Positions 19,101 to 26,663 of a DNA stretch of 64,000 nucleotides are shown in pieces (the stretch's first letter is position 1; the number at the start of each line of letters is the position of its first letter). The translations under genes and the position numbers were made by a program. The stretch is taken from positions 16,216 through 80,215 of the forward strand of contig CAJUDO010000013.1 in the NCBI GenBank assembly GCA_910585405.1, given 5' to 3'. Under the pieces are notes generated by a model. That model ran no database searches. It was not told the DNA's origin and saw nothing but the letters and a program-made list of their open reading frames with translations. The DNA comes from an uncultured Peptococcaceae bacterium (lineage in GTDB: Bacteria; Bacillota; Peptococcia; Peptococcales; Peptococcaceae).

Positions 19101-19620
19101 CAATCCGCATACCGCGTCCGCCGCCGCCGGCAGATGCTTTTAAAATCAGCGGATAACCGCAAACTTTTGCGTATTCCTGTACTTCTTCTTCATTTTCGGC
19201 TGCTTTTTCTACACCCGGAATGGTTGGCACACCAACACTGGTGGCCACAATTTTGGACTGGATTTTATCGCCCAGCGCGTCCATCATCTCATGAGTAGGC
19301 CCAATGAACGCAATGCCGGCTTCTTCACACTGCTTGGCGAATTCGGCATTTTCAGATAAGAAACCATAACCTGGATGGATTGCGTCAACTGCTTTCGCTT
19401 TCGCCAGTTCAATGATTTCGCCAATACTCAGATAAGCATCCACTGGTGATTTGCCCTTCCCAATCTGGTAAGATTCATCGGCCAGTGTTCTGAACAGAGA
19501 ATTTTTGTCTTCTTCAGAATAAATTGCAACACTGCGAATTCCCAGTTCCCGACAGGCACGGAATACGCGAATGGCAATTTCACCACGGTTTGCTACCAAT
19601 ACACGTTTAAATTTTTGCAT
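16189..19620 (-). CDS. pyc: Pyruvate carboxylase
   Basis: Biotin enzyme converting pyruvate, bicarbonate and ATP to oxaloacetate; anaplerotic in the cytoplasm. All domains are on one 1,143-residue chain. Biotin carboxylase is at 1-450 (VANRGEIAIRVFRA, ATP-grasp loop ASAGGGGRGMRI, EMNPRIQVEHTVSE). The carboxyltransferase TIM barrel is at about 520-810 (TTFRDAHQSLMATRVR, metal-site region LHTHDTTGNG). The PYC/tetramerisation region follows. The biotin carrier domain is at about 1070-1143, with the biotinylated Lys in EAMKMET. It is monocistronic and divergent from a small membrane-protein gene. The start ATG follows TAGGAGGTACC. Confidence 0.97.
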   Translation of the reverse strand: MQKFKRVLVANRGEIAIRVFRACRELGIRSVAIYSEEDKNSLFRTLADESYQIGKGKSPVDAYLSIGEIIELAKAKAVDAIHPGYGFLSENAEFAKQCEEAGIAFIGPTHEMMDALGDKIQSKIVATSVGVPTIPGVEKAAENEEEVQEYAKVCGYPLILKASAGGGGRGMRIVRDEKDLLQEYRSAKSEAKKAFGIDTIFVEKYIENPKHIEVQVLGDKHGNLVHLFERDCSIQRRHQKVIEFGPALCLSEEQRQAICSDALKIAGSVHYRGAGTVEFLVDASGQHYFIEMNPRIQVEHTVSEMITGVDIVQAQILVAEGYPLNSEEINIKSQDDIKANGYAIQCRITTEDPANNFAPDTGIIDVYRSSSGNGIRLDGGNAFTGSVISPYYDSLLVKVIAHSRTFNDTVNKALRALKETNIKGVKTNIGFIMNVLNHEDFRNGNCDTNFIAKTPELFTANKKGDKELKLLKFLGEKVVNETKGVKPKFDVPRVPTDYTVPADLSGTKQYLDAYGPEKLAKWVLDQKRLLLTDTTFRDAHQSLMATRVRTRDMNLIADATSVIEKDAFSLEMWGGATFDVAYRFLKESPWERLDLLRQKIPNVLFQMLLRGANAVGYKNYPDNVIRAFVKESADAGIDVFRIFDSLNWLKGMEVAIDETLKQNKVCEACLCYTGDIMDASRDKYTLQYYVKMAKELEKAGTHILGIKDMSGLLKPAAARKLVSTLKQEIGIPIHLHTHDTTGNGVATVLAASEAGVDIADCAINAMAGLTSQPALNSIVAALEHTDRETGMSVDDLQKVSDYWSAVRPVYGGFESGLKATNAEIYKYEIPGGQYSNLKAQVESFGLGHRFDDVKKMYRDVNMMLGDIVKVTPSSKVVGDLTIFMIQNDLTPENIYEKAKSMDFPDSVVTYFEGMMGQPEGGFPEKLQQLVLKGKEPITCRPGELLPAEDFAEIKKHLDEEFGIDADMKQVMSYCMYPKVYEDYLEAKLDNGEFVHMGSDVFFHGITEGETCEIALSEGKILVTKLVEIRKPDMEGFRELIFEVNGNRRTVKILDKAAKSVATVASTVMADEGNPNEVGANIPGTLIKLLVKEGDEVKENEPIAVLEAMKMETNVLATATGKIGKINVKEGQQVVAGELIATIE

Positions 19621-19678
19621 TCTTGGTACCTCCTAAATTTATTGTCATAATCGTTGAATTATGTCACATATTATTAAG

Positions 19679-19707
19679 ATTATACTACATTGTTTCTGAT
19701 AATTACA
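19679..19707 (-). promoter_or_regulatory. Candidate pyc promoter
   Basis: On the minus strand TATAAT (19684-19679) lies 17 bases from a weak TGTAAT (19707-19702), about 60 bases upstream of the pyc start in the divergent intergenic region. Confidence 0.4.
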
Positions 19708-19763
19708 GTCCTATTTTGCGATTTTTATATAAATGTAATTTATTTACCTGACAATCAGCATTT

Positions 19764-19792
19764 TTGCAAAAACAATCCAATTATGCTATAAT
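19764..19792 (+). promoter_or_regulatory. Promoter of the small membrane-protein gene
   Basis: TTGCAA (19764-19769), a 17-base spacer and a perfect TATAAT (19787-19792) lie 56 bases ahead of the ATG at 19849. This is a standard sigma-A promoter. Confidence 0.65.
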
Positions 19793-19848
19793 AAATTTTA
19801 AATATTCTCATTTTCCGCACATATCTTATTTTCAGGAGGACACTTTTC

Positions 19849-20166
19849 ATGAAAAAAATACAAAAAATCAGTTCACGTATTATCATAGCGCTGGCTATAC
19901 TTTGGGCAGTAGCTGTTGTAGCAGGACTCTTCCCCTCTTTGGGCTGGAGTTATCTGGGCATTGGCTTTCTCAGTGCTTATATCGGCATCCAGAATATTAT
20001 TCTCCTAGTTTACGGACAACGCACCGGCGATATGCCGGAAAAAATTGCTTATCTCATCAATCGCCACGGAAATGATAAGGGCATGGTTCAATATGTGCTG
20101 GTTAACATCATGCTCTATTTGTTTATCGGTCTGATTGTCATGTACTGTGGTTGGACAATGCTGTAG
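19849..20166 (+). CDS. Small membrane protein of unknown function (105 aa)
   Basis: I do not recognise a family. The protein has three hydrophobic segments (about 12-28, 32-54 and 82-102) separated by a short charged loop (GQRTGDMPEKIAYLINRHGNDKG). It has a good AGGAGGA site eight bases before its ATG, its own consensus-like promoter and a strong terminator, so it is a genuine monocistronic gene. It is transcribed divergently from pyc. Confidence 0.7.
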   Translation: MKKIQKISSRIIIALAILWAVAVVAGLFPSLGWSYLGIGFLSAYIGIQNIILLVYGQRTGDMPEKIAYLINRHGNDKGMVQYVLVNIMLYLFIGLIVMYCGWTML

Positions 20167-20167
20167 G

Positions 20168-20222
20168 GTCAATAGAAAAGGGCGCCTTCCCCAAATTTGA
20201 GAAGGCGCCCTTTTCTATTGAC
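20168..20222. terminator. Strong bidirectional terminator
   Basis: A perfect 21-base stem (20168-20188 / 20202-20222) with a 13-base loop. The stem contains AGGGCGCCTT and ends in TTTTCTATT. It sits between the convergent small membrane gene and the HAD gene and can serve both. Confidence 0.9.
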
Positions 20223-20274
20223 TAAATGGATTTATCATTTATCATGCTTTTCAAATCAGCACCGACATAAAAAA

Positions 20275-20976
20275 TCACAACCCGCGCACTAATTCCAGCA
20301 AATCTTTCCTACTCCCTTTTCTTCCTCTGTAATCCTGCACCGCTTCGGCAGAATCCTCATTGAGGATCAGATAAAACTCCATACCTAATTCCTGCGCAGC
20401 GCCATCGTCTCTGATGCTATTCCCCACCATCAAGCATTCTTTGGGCTCCAAGTGGAAGCGTTCACATATCTCCTGATAAAACCGTACATTAGGTTTTGCG
20501 CTGCTATAGTTTTCAAAGCTGGTAATCTCCAGCCAATTTACATCACCGGTGCCACTCCACAATACTCTCTGCTGATTGGCAATCTGCGGCACCAGAGGAT
20601 TGGTTGCCACAATCAGCTGATACCCTTTTGCTTCCAACAAATGTACCAACTTTCTCATGTCCTCGTCAGGTACATAGCCATCGCCGATATGGGCATAATC
20701 TGTCCTGTAAAACTCAAAAAACAAAGGCTCCATCTCTACCCGCTTATGACCGCAATTCCGCTCAAAAGCTTGCCAATAAACAAGTTCATTGGTTTGTTTT
20801 CCATTATTTCCCTTCATGGCTTCTATACCAGAGCCCGTAGCAGTTACAATTGCATTCCCCTTGCCCGGAAACTTTTTTTCAAAAAAGCCAATCATTCGCT
20901 TCAAGGTTTCTTTTTCAAAAGCATTTTCGCCCATATTCAATAGTGTACCGTCCATATCAAATAAGATTGTTTTCAT
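20275..20976 (-). CDS. HAD-superfamily hydrolase
   Basis: A 233-residue cytoplasmic phosphatase-like protein. Motif I DMDGTLLNMG (7-16) supplies the nucleophile Asp7 and acid/base Asp9. Motif II is in 'LIVATNPLVPQ' (about 137-147). Motif III Lys is in SAKPNVRFY (about 178-186) and motif IV in MVGNSIRDDGAAQ (about 203-215). An insert between motifs I and II acts as a cap. The substrate cannot be told; the phosphoglycolate phosphatase/beta-phosphoglucomutase-like subgroup is the closest. It stands alone. Confidence 0.8.
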   Translation of the reverse strand: MKTILFDMDGTLLNMGENAFEKETLKRMIGFFEKKFPGKGNAIVTATGSGIEAMKGNNGKQTNELVYWQAFERNCGHKRVEMEPLFFEFYRTDYAHIGDGYVPDEDMRKLVHLLEAKGYQLIVATNPLVPQIANQQRVLWSGTGDVNWLEITSFENYSSAKPNVRFYQEICERFHLEPKECLMVGNSIRDDGAAQELGMEFYLILNEDSAEAVQDYRGRKGSRKDLLELVRGL

Positions 20977-21105
20977 GTTTGTCCCATCCCGTTTGTCAAA
21001 GTTTATTTGTATGTTTCAGCATGTACCAATTATACTCTAAAGCGTTTCTTTCTGCAAAGGATCATATGAAACAGAGAATGCTTGTATCGCAGAAACAATT
21101 TCATC

Positions 21106-21714
21106 TTATTGTTCAAGTTGTTTCTGCACAGTGCCGTTCATTTTCACAAACATGAATGCAGTAAAGGGTACCATGATGAGTAGTAGATAAAATCCCCACT
21201 GCTCTGTCAGAACAAAACTAGAACCCATCACAGCAAGCGCCTGTTTGGCAAAAAACATAAAGCCGATTTCTGTAATGGACAAAATAGAGCCAATCATAAA
21301 ACGCTGCGTCAGATTCAACGCATAGGTCAACGGTACAAGTATACTGATAAATACCAGATTGCACAGGAATACCAGCAGAAAGGTTTCCCGCAAAAATGCA
21401 TTCTCCACATACCCTTCATAGCATATACTCCCCAAAGTTGTAATCGCCTTTAAGTAAAGCAAACCTAAAATCATTAAGATATAACTCATAATATATCGAC
21501 TGAACAGTTCCTGTTCTTCCGACACATCCGCTGCAAAACAGGTGACATTTTTTGTCTGGGAGAAAAATGGCAGAAAAGCCATGCATAGTCCTGTAAGCAT
21601 AATAGCATTGCCCGATAAAAAGGTACGAATTGTAATCAAGCTTGCCATGATACATACCATAGGATTGAGCCGCAGATTTAAAAATTGTCCAATCACCAAA
21701 TGCACCATTTTCAT
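21106..21714 (-). CDS. ABC-2-type membrane protein without an ATPase partner
   Basis: A polytopic membrane protein of about 202 residues with five to six hydrophobic segments. The N-terminal pattern, one amphipathic stretch then 'RTFLSGNAIMLTGLCMAFLPFF' followed by a 'MSYILMILGLLYL' helix, resembles the ABC-2 permease group often paired with a GntR regulator and ABC ATPase in Firmicutes. Neither partner is adjacent. I start at the ATG 21714 because the upstream GTG sits within its Shine-Dalgarno sequence (GGTGAG). The family assignment is tentative. Confidence 0.55.
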   Translation of the reverse strand: MKMVHLVIGQFLNLRLNPMVCIMASLITIRTFLSGNAIMLTGLCMAFLPFFSQTKNVTCFAADVSEEQELFSRYIMSYILMILGLLYLKAITTLGSICYEGYVENAFLRETFLLVFLCNLVFISILVPLTYALNLTQRFMIGSILSITEIGFMFFAKQALAVMGSSFVLTEQWGFYLLLIMVPFTAFMFVKMNGTVQKQLEQ

Positions 21715-21830
21715 AAGTCTCACCGCTTTCTTGTTTATATCTGTTATTATATGCTATATATACATATATGTCAATAAGAATTTACTAAATTGAAGTAGTT
21801 TTCTGTGATGTAAATCAATATGCCCATTCC

Positions 21831-21877
21831 AATAAAAAAGCTGAAGCGGCACAAAAAACCACTTCAACTTTTTTATT
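21831..21877 (-). terminator. Terminator of the nfeD-floA operon
   Basis: A 19-base stem with two wobble positions (21831-21849 / 21859-21877, core TTGAAGTGG) ending in a TTTTTTATT tail on the minus strand, about 40 bases after the last gene of the operon. Confidence 0.75.
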
Positions 21878-21913
21878 TTAATAAGTCTCTACACAAATCA
21901 TTTATTTAGCTGT

Positions 21914-22579
21914 TCAGCGATGAAAGCGGGGAGCTCTATTTTGGTAAGCTTTTGGTTTTCCCAAAATTTCTGACCAAATCATACCTTGTATCAAACTAGC
22001 TTCATCGGTTTTTACAATGGCAGCCTTTTGCTGCATATCCTTTTGTTTCTGGCCGCTGTATTTAATATTGGGATTAAGCTCAATCCGGTGTTCACAAACT
22101 ATATCATTTTCATAAGCATTTTTCAGAGGTTTCACACTGGCGGCTACCTTTGTGTGTTCTTCCCTTTGTTCTCGATCTGGCCGCTGTTCCATTAGAGTCT
22201 GCTTCGTCGGTTGGGATGATGTCCCGGCTTGTGATACAGCCTTTTCACCTTTTCCGGTATGTTTTTTTGCTGGCGAAACCGTTTTTACCTTTGCTACTGA
22301 TTTTTCCTTTTTAGAATTCTCTTTTCCTGCAGAAGCAAGCTGCTTATCGGCCTCTTCTATGAAATCCATCAAATTACCCAAAATACTACCGCCCGTTTGC
22401 ACCTTTTTAGTACTTGAATTTGTACTGCCAGCCAGAGTATTTCCCTTATCCTTATGCGTAACCGGCGGCTGTTTTCCGCTTTTTTGTCGCTGTGCTTTTT
22501 GTTCTTTTGCTTTATTGCTCTTCTGCACACTGTCATATACGGTAATCGCAATAAAAATTATTATCCCCAGCCATTCCAT
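21914..22579 (-). CDS. Membrane-anchored, charged protein downstream of floA (unknown)
   Basis: I do not recognise a family. One N-terminal hydrophobic helix (MEWLGIIIFIAITVYDSV) is followed by about 200 residues that are very rich in Lys, Gln, Ser and Thr and appear unstructured. A short conserved-looking C-terminal part (about 165-221: ENDIVCEHRIELNPN ... LIQGMIWSEILGKPKA) follows. The GMIWSEILGKPKA end is also seen in small YqfB/membrane-trafficking-like partner proteins of clostridia. The gene begins 10 bases after the floA stop, so it may act with the flotillin. Confidence 0.6.
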   Translation of the reverse strand: MEWLGIIIFIAITVYDSVQKSNKAKEQKAQRQKSGKQPPVTHKDKGNTLAGSTNSSTKKVQTGGSILGNLMDFIEEADKQLASAGKENSKKEKSVAKVKTVSPAKKHTGKGEKAVSQAGTSSQPTKQTLMEQRPDREQREEHTKVAASVKPLKNAYENDIVCEHRIELNPNIKYSGQKQKDMQQKAAIVKTDEASLIQGMIWSEILGKPKAYQNRAPRFHR

Positions 22580-22589
22580 AGGCCATCAC

Positions 22590-23564
22590 CTATTCTTTAT
22601 CTGCTGTCGGATTCGTTGCCGAGGCAATGTGATCCCGCATCGTAGTATCTGCCTGCACGTTTAATAAATTGTAATAATCCATCACGCCCATATTTCCGTT
22701 GCGCAACGCTTCTGCCATGGCAATAGGCACTTCTGCCTCTGCTTCCACAACGCGCGCTCTCATTTCCTGCACCCGTGCTTTCATTTCCTGTTCTTGGGCA
22801 ACTGCCATCGCACGCCGTTCTTCTGCTTTTGCCTGTGCGATATTTTTATCTGCCTCTGCCTGGTCAATCTGTAATTCTGCACCAATATTCTTTCCTACAT
22901 CCACATCTGCAATATCAATGGAAAGGATTTCAAAAGCGGTTCCTGAATCCAGCCCTTTCGCCAAAACAGTTTTAGAGATATTATCTGGATTTTCCAATAC
23001 ATCTTTATGGCTTTCCGCACTGCCGACGGTACTTACAATCCCTTCGCCGACACGGGCAATAATGGTTTCTTCCCCTGCGCCGCCCACCAAACGGTCAATA
23101 TTGGCACGCACTGTCACACGGGCAATTGCTTTTACCTGAATCCCATTTTTGGCCATCGCTGCAATCACCGGAGTTTCGATAACCTTCGGTGTAACGGAAA
23201 CCATAACAGCCTCCTTCACATCACGACCCGCCAAGTCAATGGCCGCCGCTCTGGAAAAATTCAATTCAATTCCGGCACGTTCTGCCGCAATTAACGCATC
23301 AATTACCTTATCTACATTCCCGCCTGCCAGATAATGTGCTTCTAACTTGGAAGTATCCATATCCAGCCCTGCTTTGATTGCCTTAATCAAAGGCATCACG
23401 ATTTTCTGCGGCGGTACCCGTCTCAAACGCATACCTACCAAATTGAACAAACCTACTTTTACACCTGCTGCCAATGCTGAAATCCACAACCCGATGGGAA
23501 CAAAACGGAAAAACAGCATCAGCAAAATTAATACTAATAAAATTGTAATAACAAATCCACCCAT
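22590..23564 (-). CDS. floA: Flotillin-like protein FloA
   Basis: Membrane scaffold protein of bacterial functional microdomains. A hydrophobic hairpin-like segment at 4-40 is followed by the PHB/flotillin domain ('KAIARVTVRANIDRLVGGAGEETIIARVGEGIVSTVGS', about 148-185). A long Ala/Glu-rich coiled coil follows (about 225-295, 'QAKAEERRAMAVAQEQEMKARVQEMRARVVEAEAEVP'). Its 324 residues match YqfA/FloA of Bacillus. It overlaps the stop of the NfeD gene by one base, the conserved NfeD-FloA arrangement. Confidence 0.93.
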   Translation of the reverse strand: MGGFVITILLVLILLMLFFRFVPIGLWISALAAGVKVGLFNLVGMRLRRVPPQKIVMPLIKAIKAGLDMDTSKLEAHYLAGGNVDKVIDALIAAERAGIELNFSRAAAIDLAGRDVKEAVMVSVTPKVIETPVIAAMAKNGIQVKAIARVTVRANIDRLVGGAGEETIIARVGEGIVSTVGSAESHKDVLENPDNISKTVLAKGLDSGTAFEILSIDIADVDVGKNIGAELQIDQAEADKNIAQAKAEERRAMAVAQEQEMKARVQEMRARVVEAEAEVPIAMAEALRNGNMGVMDYYNLLNVQADTTMRDHIASATNPTADKE

Positions 23565-24883
23565 TACTCTTTTATCCTCCTTTTTTCAACTACCAGCCAA
23601 GTTCCGTCTTTTCGCGTCACTTGTACCGGTTCTCCTTTTTCAATATATTCACCCCGCGTTACCACATCAATCCGAGTACCATCTTCCAGTTCCACAGTAC
23701 CCGCCGGGCGCAACGTGGTAATTGCCACACCGTATTGCCCTACATAATCAGCCTGCTCCTGTCTGCCAGCTACATAACCTTCCTCTGTAGTCAGACGTTC
23801 CCGTACCATCAAACGCTCGAAGAAACGGCTCTTACTGAAAAGCTTGAACAAAATCGGTGCACAAATCACCATCACTAAAAGTATAATCGCCAAATATTTA
23901 ACCGCCGTAGCCACATCTGGTGTTGTCAGAAAAATACTGCCGATAATACAGCCTATTCCGCCCAACGCGAAAATACCAAAGCCCGGAGTCAATATTTCAA
24001 TAAAACATAAGATGAGCCCTGCCAAAAATAACAGCAGTGCAAACCAGCTCGCCATACCTGCTATCATATGTCCTCCAAAATATAAAGAAAGTAATACAAC
24101 ACCTGCTACTGCAAATACGCCTATTCCCGGTGTAAATGCCTCGCCAATCAGACACAAAACACCCAAAGACAACAAAAACGGTGCAACATTGGGATGGGTA
24201 ATAATTCGTGTAAATCGTTCTGCGCCAGTCATTTCGCTGTAAAATAATTCAGCGTTTTCTCCATTCAGCCACTCAAGCAATTCTTTGCGATCATTCACAA
24301 GCACATCAGCCATTCCCAATTCAATTGCGCGCTGCGGCGTCAGCGTCAGCAATTTTCCTTTTTCAACAATGCCGTCCAGTTCCATATCGCGATCGACAAA
24401 AGCCTTTGCAATCTCAGGATCACGGCCTTTATCCTCTGCAATGGCAGCAAATTCTTCTCGCCACGGACCCAAGTACTTTTCATCCGCTGTGGTTCCGTTA
24501 ATGAGCATTTCTGCATCGCCCAGTGTACTTCCTGGCATCATGGCAATCTTATCGCAGCACAATGCAATATAAGCACCGGCTGATAATGCATGATCCTTTA
24601 TCAAAGCTACCGTTTCCATATCGCTGTTGTAGAGAATGCGCTTAATATCTTGCGCTGCATCCACTCTGCCCCCCGGCGTATCCAGCTCTAAAATCAGTAT
24701 GTCGACATGCTTTTCTTTTGCTGCCGCAACATTGCGCTCCAGATAAGACGCCAATCCTGATTCCACAGCATTATCTACTGTAATCAGCATAATTTTTTGC
24801 GGCGGCGCATCAGCCCACGCCATTGGCACCATTCCTAATATACAATACAAAAGCAGAATAATTCCTGAAACTATTTTTTTCAT
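23564..24883 (-). CDS. NfeD-family membrane-bound serine protease (YqeZ-like)
   Basis: Long-form NfeD protein of 439 residues. It has a signal peptide (1-24, ending AWA) and a ClpP/crotonase-like protease domain (about 30-220) with LDTPGGRVDAA, the catalytic Ser in DHALSAGAYIAL (about 96-107) and the 'MMPGSTLGDAE' loop. Four to five membrane helices (about 230-350) follow, and a C-terminal soluble OB-fold (about 375-439, 'GVAITTLRPAGTVELEDG'). NfeD proteins partner with flotillin-like proteins, and here floA follows directly. The start has a GGAGGTGAGGCGAG region upstream. Confidence 0.92.
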   Translation of the reverse strand: MKKIVSGIILLLYCILGMVPMAWADAPPQKIMLITVDNAVESGLASYLERNVAAAKEKHVDILILELDTPGGRVDAAQDIKRILYNSDMETVALIKDHALSAGAYIALCCDKIAMMPGSTLGDAEMLINGTTADEKYLGPWREEFAAIAEDKGRDPEIAKAFVDRDMELDGIVEKGKLLTLTPQRAIELGMADVLVNDRKELLEWLNGENAELFYSEMTGAERFTRIITHPNVAPFLLSLGVLCLIGEAFTPGIGVFAVAGVVLLSLYFGGHMIAGMASWFALLLFLAGLILCFIEILTPGFGIFALGGIGCIIGSIFLTTPDVATAVKYLAIILLVMVICAPILFKLFSKSRFFERLMVRERLTTEEGYVAGRQEQADYVGQYGVAITTLRPAGTVELEDGTRIDVVTRGEYIEKGEPVQVTRKDGTWLVVEKRRIKE

Positions 24884-24948
24884 CTCGCCTCACCTCCTCA
24901 AAGTCCCTTTTACAGACCAACTGCTGACCCATGTCTCCTAAGTGAATG

Positions 24949-26637
24949 TCAAACCCCTAGACAAAATTGACACTGGGTAAAAAAGCGCTGTCCTGCACTG
25001 TCAAAAATCCAGCTGAAGGCTCCTCCGTATTTCTGCGTGATTCGCTTAATTTGTTCGATTCCTTTTCCATGCAGTTCAGGGTCTGCTTTCTGCGTGCAAA
25101 GATGACCATTTTGCACACATGGAACCCTCTCACAGCTATTTTCCATACGTAAGAGAACAAACCCTGCCTCATCCTGTAGAATATCTAAATATAAATAGGC
25201 TTCCTCTTGACACGCAGAATGCTCTATCCCATTATCCAGCAAATTGCCAATCATAATGCACAAATCATAATCGCTGATAAAATCCAATAGATGTTCATCG
25301 CCGCTGAATTGAAAATCCATTTGCTTTGCCTCTGCCAATGCCGCTTTTTGGTTTAATAAGCAGTTCAATACAATGCGCTGGCTATATTGTTTGGTCTCAC
25401 TGACTGGCAAGGCCGCCTGCAGCTCTCGCAAATAGCTTCTGGCCTGCTCTACATTTCCACATTCCAACAAACCAGACAAGCAAACAAAATGATTCTGCAA
25501 ATCATGACGATAAATACGCTGCGCTTCCTCCTGCCGCTCTAGACGAGCCTGCTGTTCTTCCAACAGCATTTCATAGCTTCGCTGTCCTTGGCTGTCCGAT
25601 GCACTTTGAACCTGCTCTTTGGTTTCATTTTGCTTGTCAAAATGATTATATCCTTTTTGCTGCACCATCTGCCATTTTCCATTTTGCTGTAGATAGATGC
25701 CCTCACCGTCACGCACTGTACCAATAAAGAAAAGGGGCTTTCCTGTCAGGAGCTCATATTGCTGTTTGATTTCTGCAGCTTTCTCTGCTGCTATGGTGCC
25801 CACCAACTGATAATCCTCACCGCCGGTCATTGCCCACTGCAATCCATCTGCTCCGACTTGCTCTGCTAAATGTAGGCAATCTTCATCCACAGGAATTTTC
25901 TCTGGTTGCAGCTTCAGCGCTACATGACTTGCCTTTGCGATTTCCTCGCATTCGGAAAGCAGACCATCGCTGATGTCATTCAGGGCATGCAGTGCATCCC
26001 CAGCCAAATGATTCAACACGCCAATTTCCTCACAGCAAGGCTCTGGCTGACAGTGACACTGTAACAAATGGGTTGTATCCAGCTGCGAAAAAACCTGATC
26101 CTCATGCAAAATCATTTCCAGACCTGCGCGACTGCCACCTAAGGCGCCTGTCACAAAAACGATATCCCCCGGCTGCGCATCTTTACGCAAATGAAGCTGA
26201 TTTTTTGCTACCTTTCCCAACACCGTCACATTGATGGTCAACTTATCCGCAGAAGTAGTGTCCCCACCAATGATATTAACGCGATATCTTTTGCAGATAT
26301 CCTCCACACCTCGATAAAATTCCTGCCATTCCTCTACTGTATAATCTGCTGGCAACGCCATAGAGAGCAAAATGTGCACTGGTTTTCCGCCCATCGCTGC
26401 CACATCGCTGAGATTAACCGCTACAGACTTATAGCCCAAATGATACGGAGAAATTCGCCCGCGAATAAAATGTACATCTTCTACCAGCAAATCGCAACTG
26501 ACCAACTGATAGAAAGTATCATCTAAAGGCAGTACTGCGCAATCATCACCGATTCCTAAAATGAGTTGTTCCGGCGCAAATGCAGGAATCTGAATTAAAT
26601 CAATCAAGCCAAATTCTCCTAGCGAATCTAGTTTCAC
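24949..26637 (-). CDS. ThiL-histidine kinase fusion: thiamine-monophosphate kinase with C-terminal SpoOB/GHKL-type kinase module
   Basis: One uninterrupted frame. I start at the GTG 26637 (MKLDSLGEFGLI, the canonical ThiL start) behind AGGAGAGAAGG, giving 562 residues. Residues 1-333 are a complete ThiL, which phosphorylates thiamine-P to thiamine-PP: GIGDD (28-32), LSDVAAMGG, GGDTT, DISDGL (221-226), TGGEDY (271-276), and the usual C-terminal GYNHF (329-333). After a polar linker and short coiled coil (334-375) comes a second protein. It has an H-box YRHDLQNH with phospho-acceptor-like His378, a helical hairpin (GLLECGNVEQARSYLREL), an ATPase domain with N-box GNLLDNG (464-470), and a G-box HGKGI (523-527). 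No membrane segment is present. It lies directly downstream of thiD; no response regulator adjoins it, but spo0A is 2.3 kb upstream. ThiL normally ends where the linker begins. Confidence 0.9.
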   Translation of the reverse strand: MKLDSLGEFGLIDLIQIPAFAPEQLILGIGDDCAVLPLDDTFYQLVSCDLLVEDVHFIRGRISPYHLGYKSVAVNLSDVAAMGGKPVHILLSMALPADYTVEEWQEFYRGVEDICKRYRVNIIGGDTTSADKLTINVTVLGKVAKNQLHLRKDAQPGDIVFVTGALGGSRAGLEMILHEDQVFSQLDTTHLLQCHCQPEPCCEEIGVLNHLAGDALHALNDISDGLLSECEEIAKASHVALKLQPEKIPVDEDCLHLAEQVGADGLQWAMTGGEDYQLVGTIAAEKAAEIKQQYELLTGKPLFFIGTVRDGEGIYLQQNGKWQMVQQKGYNHFDKQNETKEQVQSASDSQGQRSYEMLLEEQQARLERQEEAQRIYRHDLQNHFVCLSGLLECGNVEQARSYLRELQAALPVSETKQYSQRIVLNCLLNQKAALAEAKQMDFQFSGDEHLLDFISDYDLCIMIGNLLDNGIEHSACQEEAYLYLDILQDEAGFVLLRMENSCERVPCVQNGHLCTQKADPELHGKGIEQIKRITQKYGGAFSWIFDSAGQRFFTQCQFCLGV

Positions 26638-26663
26638 GGCTGTACCTTCTCTCCTCAATTTTT

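Noticed and set aside
24949..26637. Possibility that ThiL and the kinase are two genes joined by a sequencing error
   Set aside because: There is no internal ribosome binding site plus start codon at the junction and no frame shift is needed; the linker is polar and continuous. Read-level confirmation is still the decisive test.
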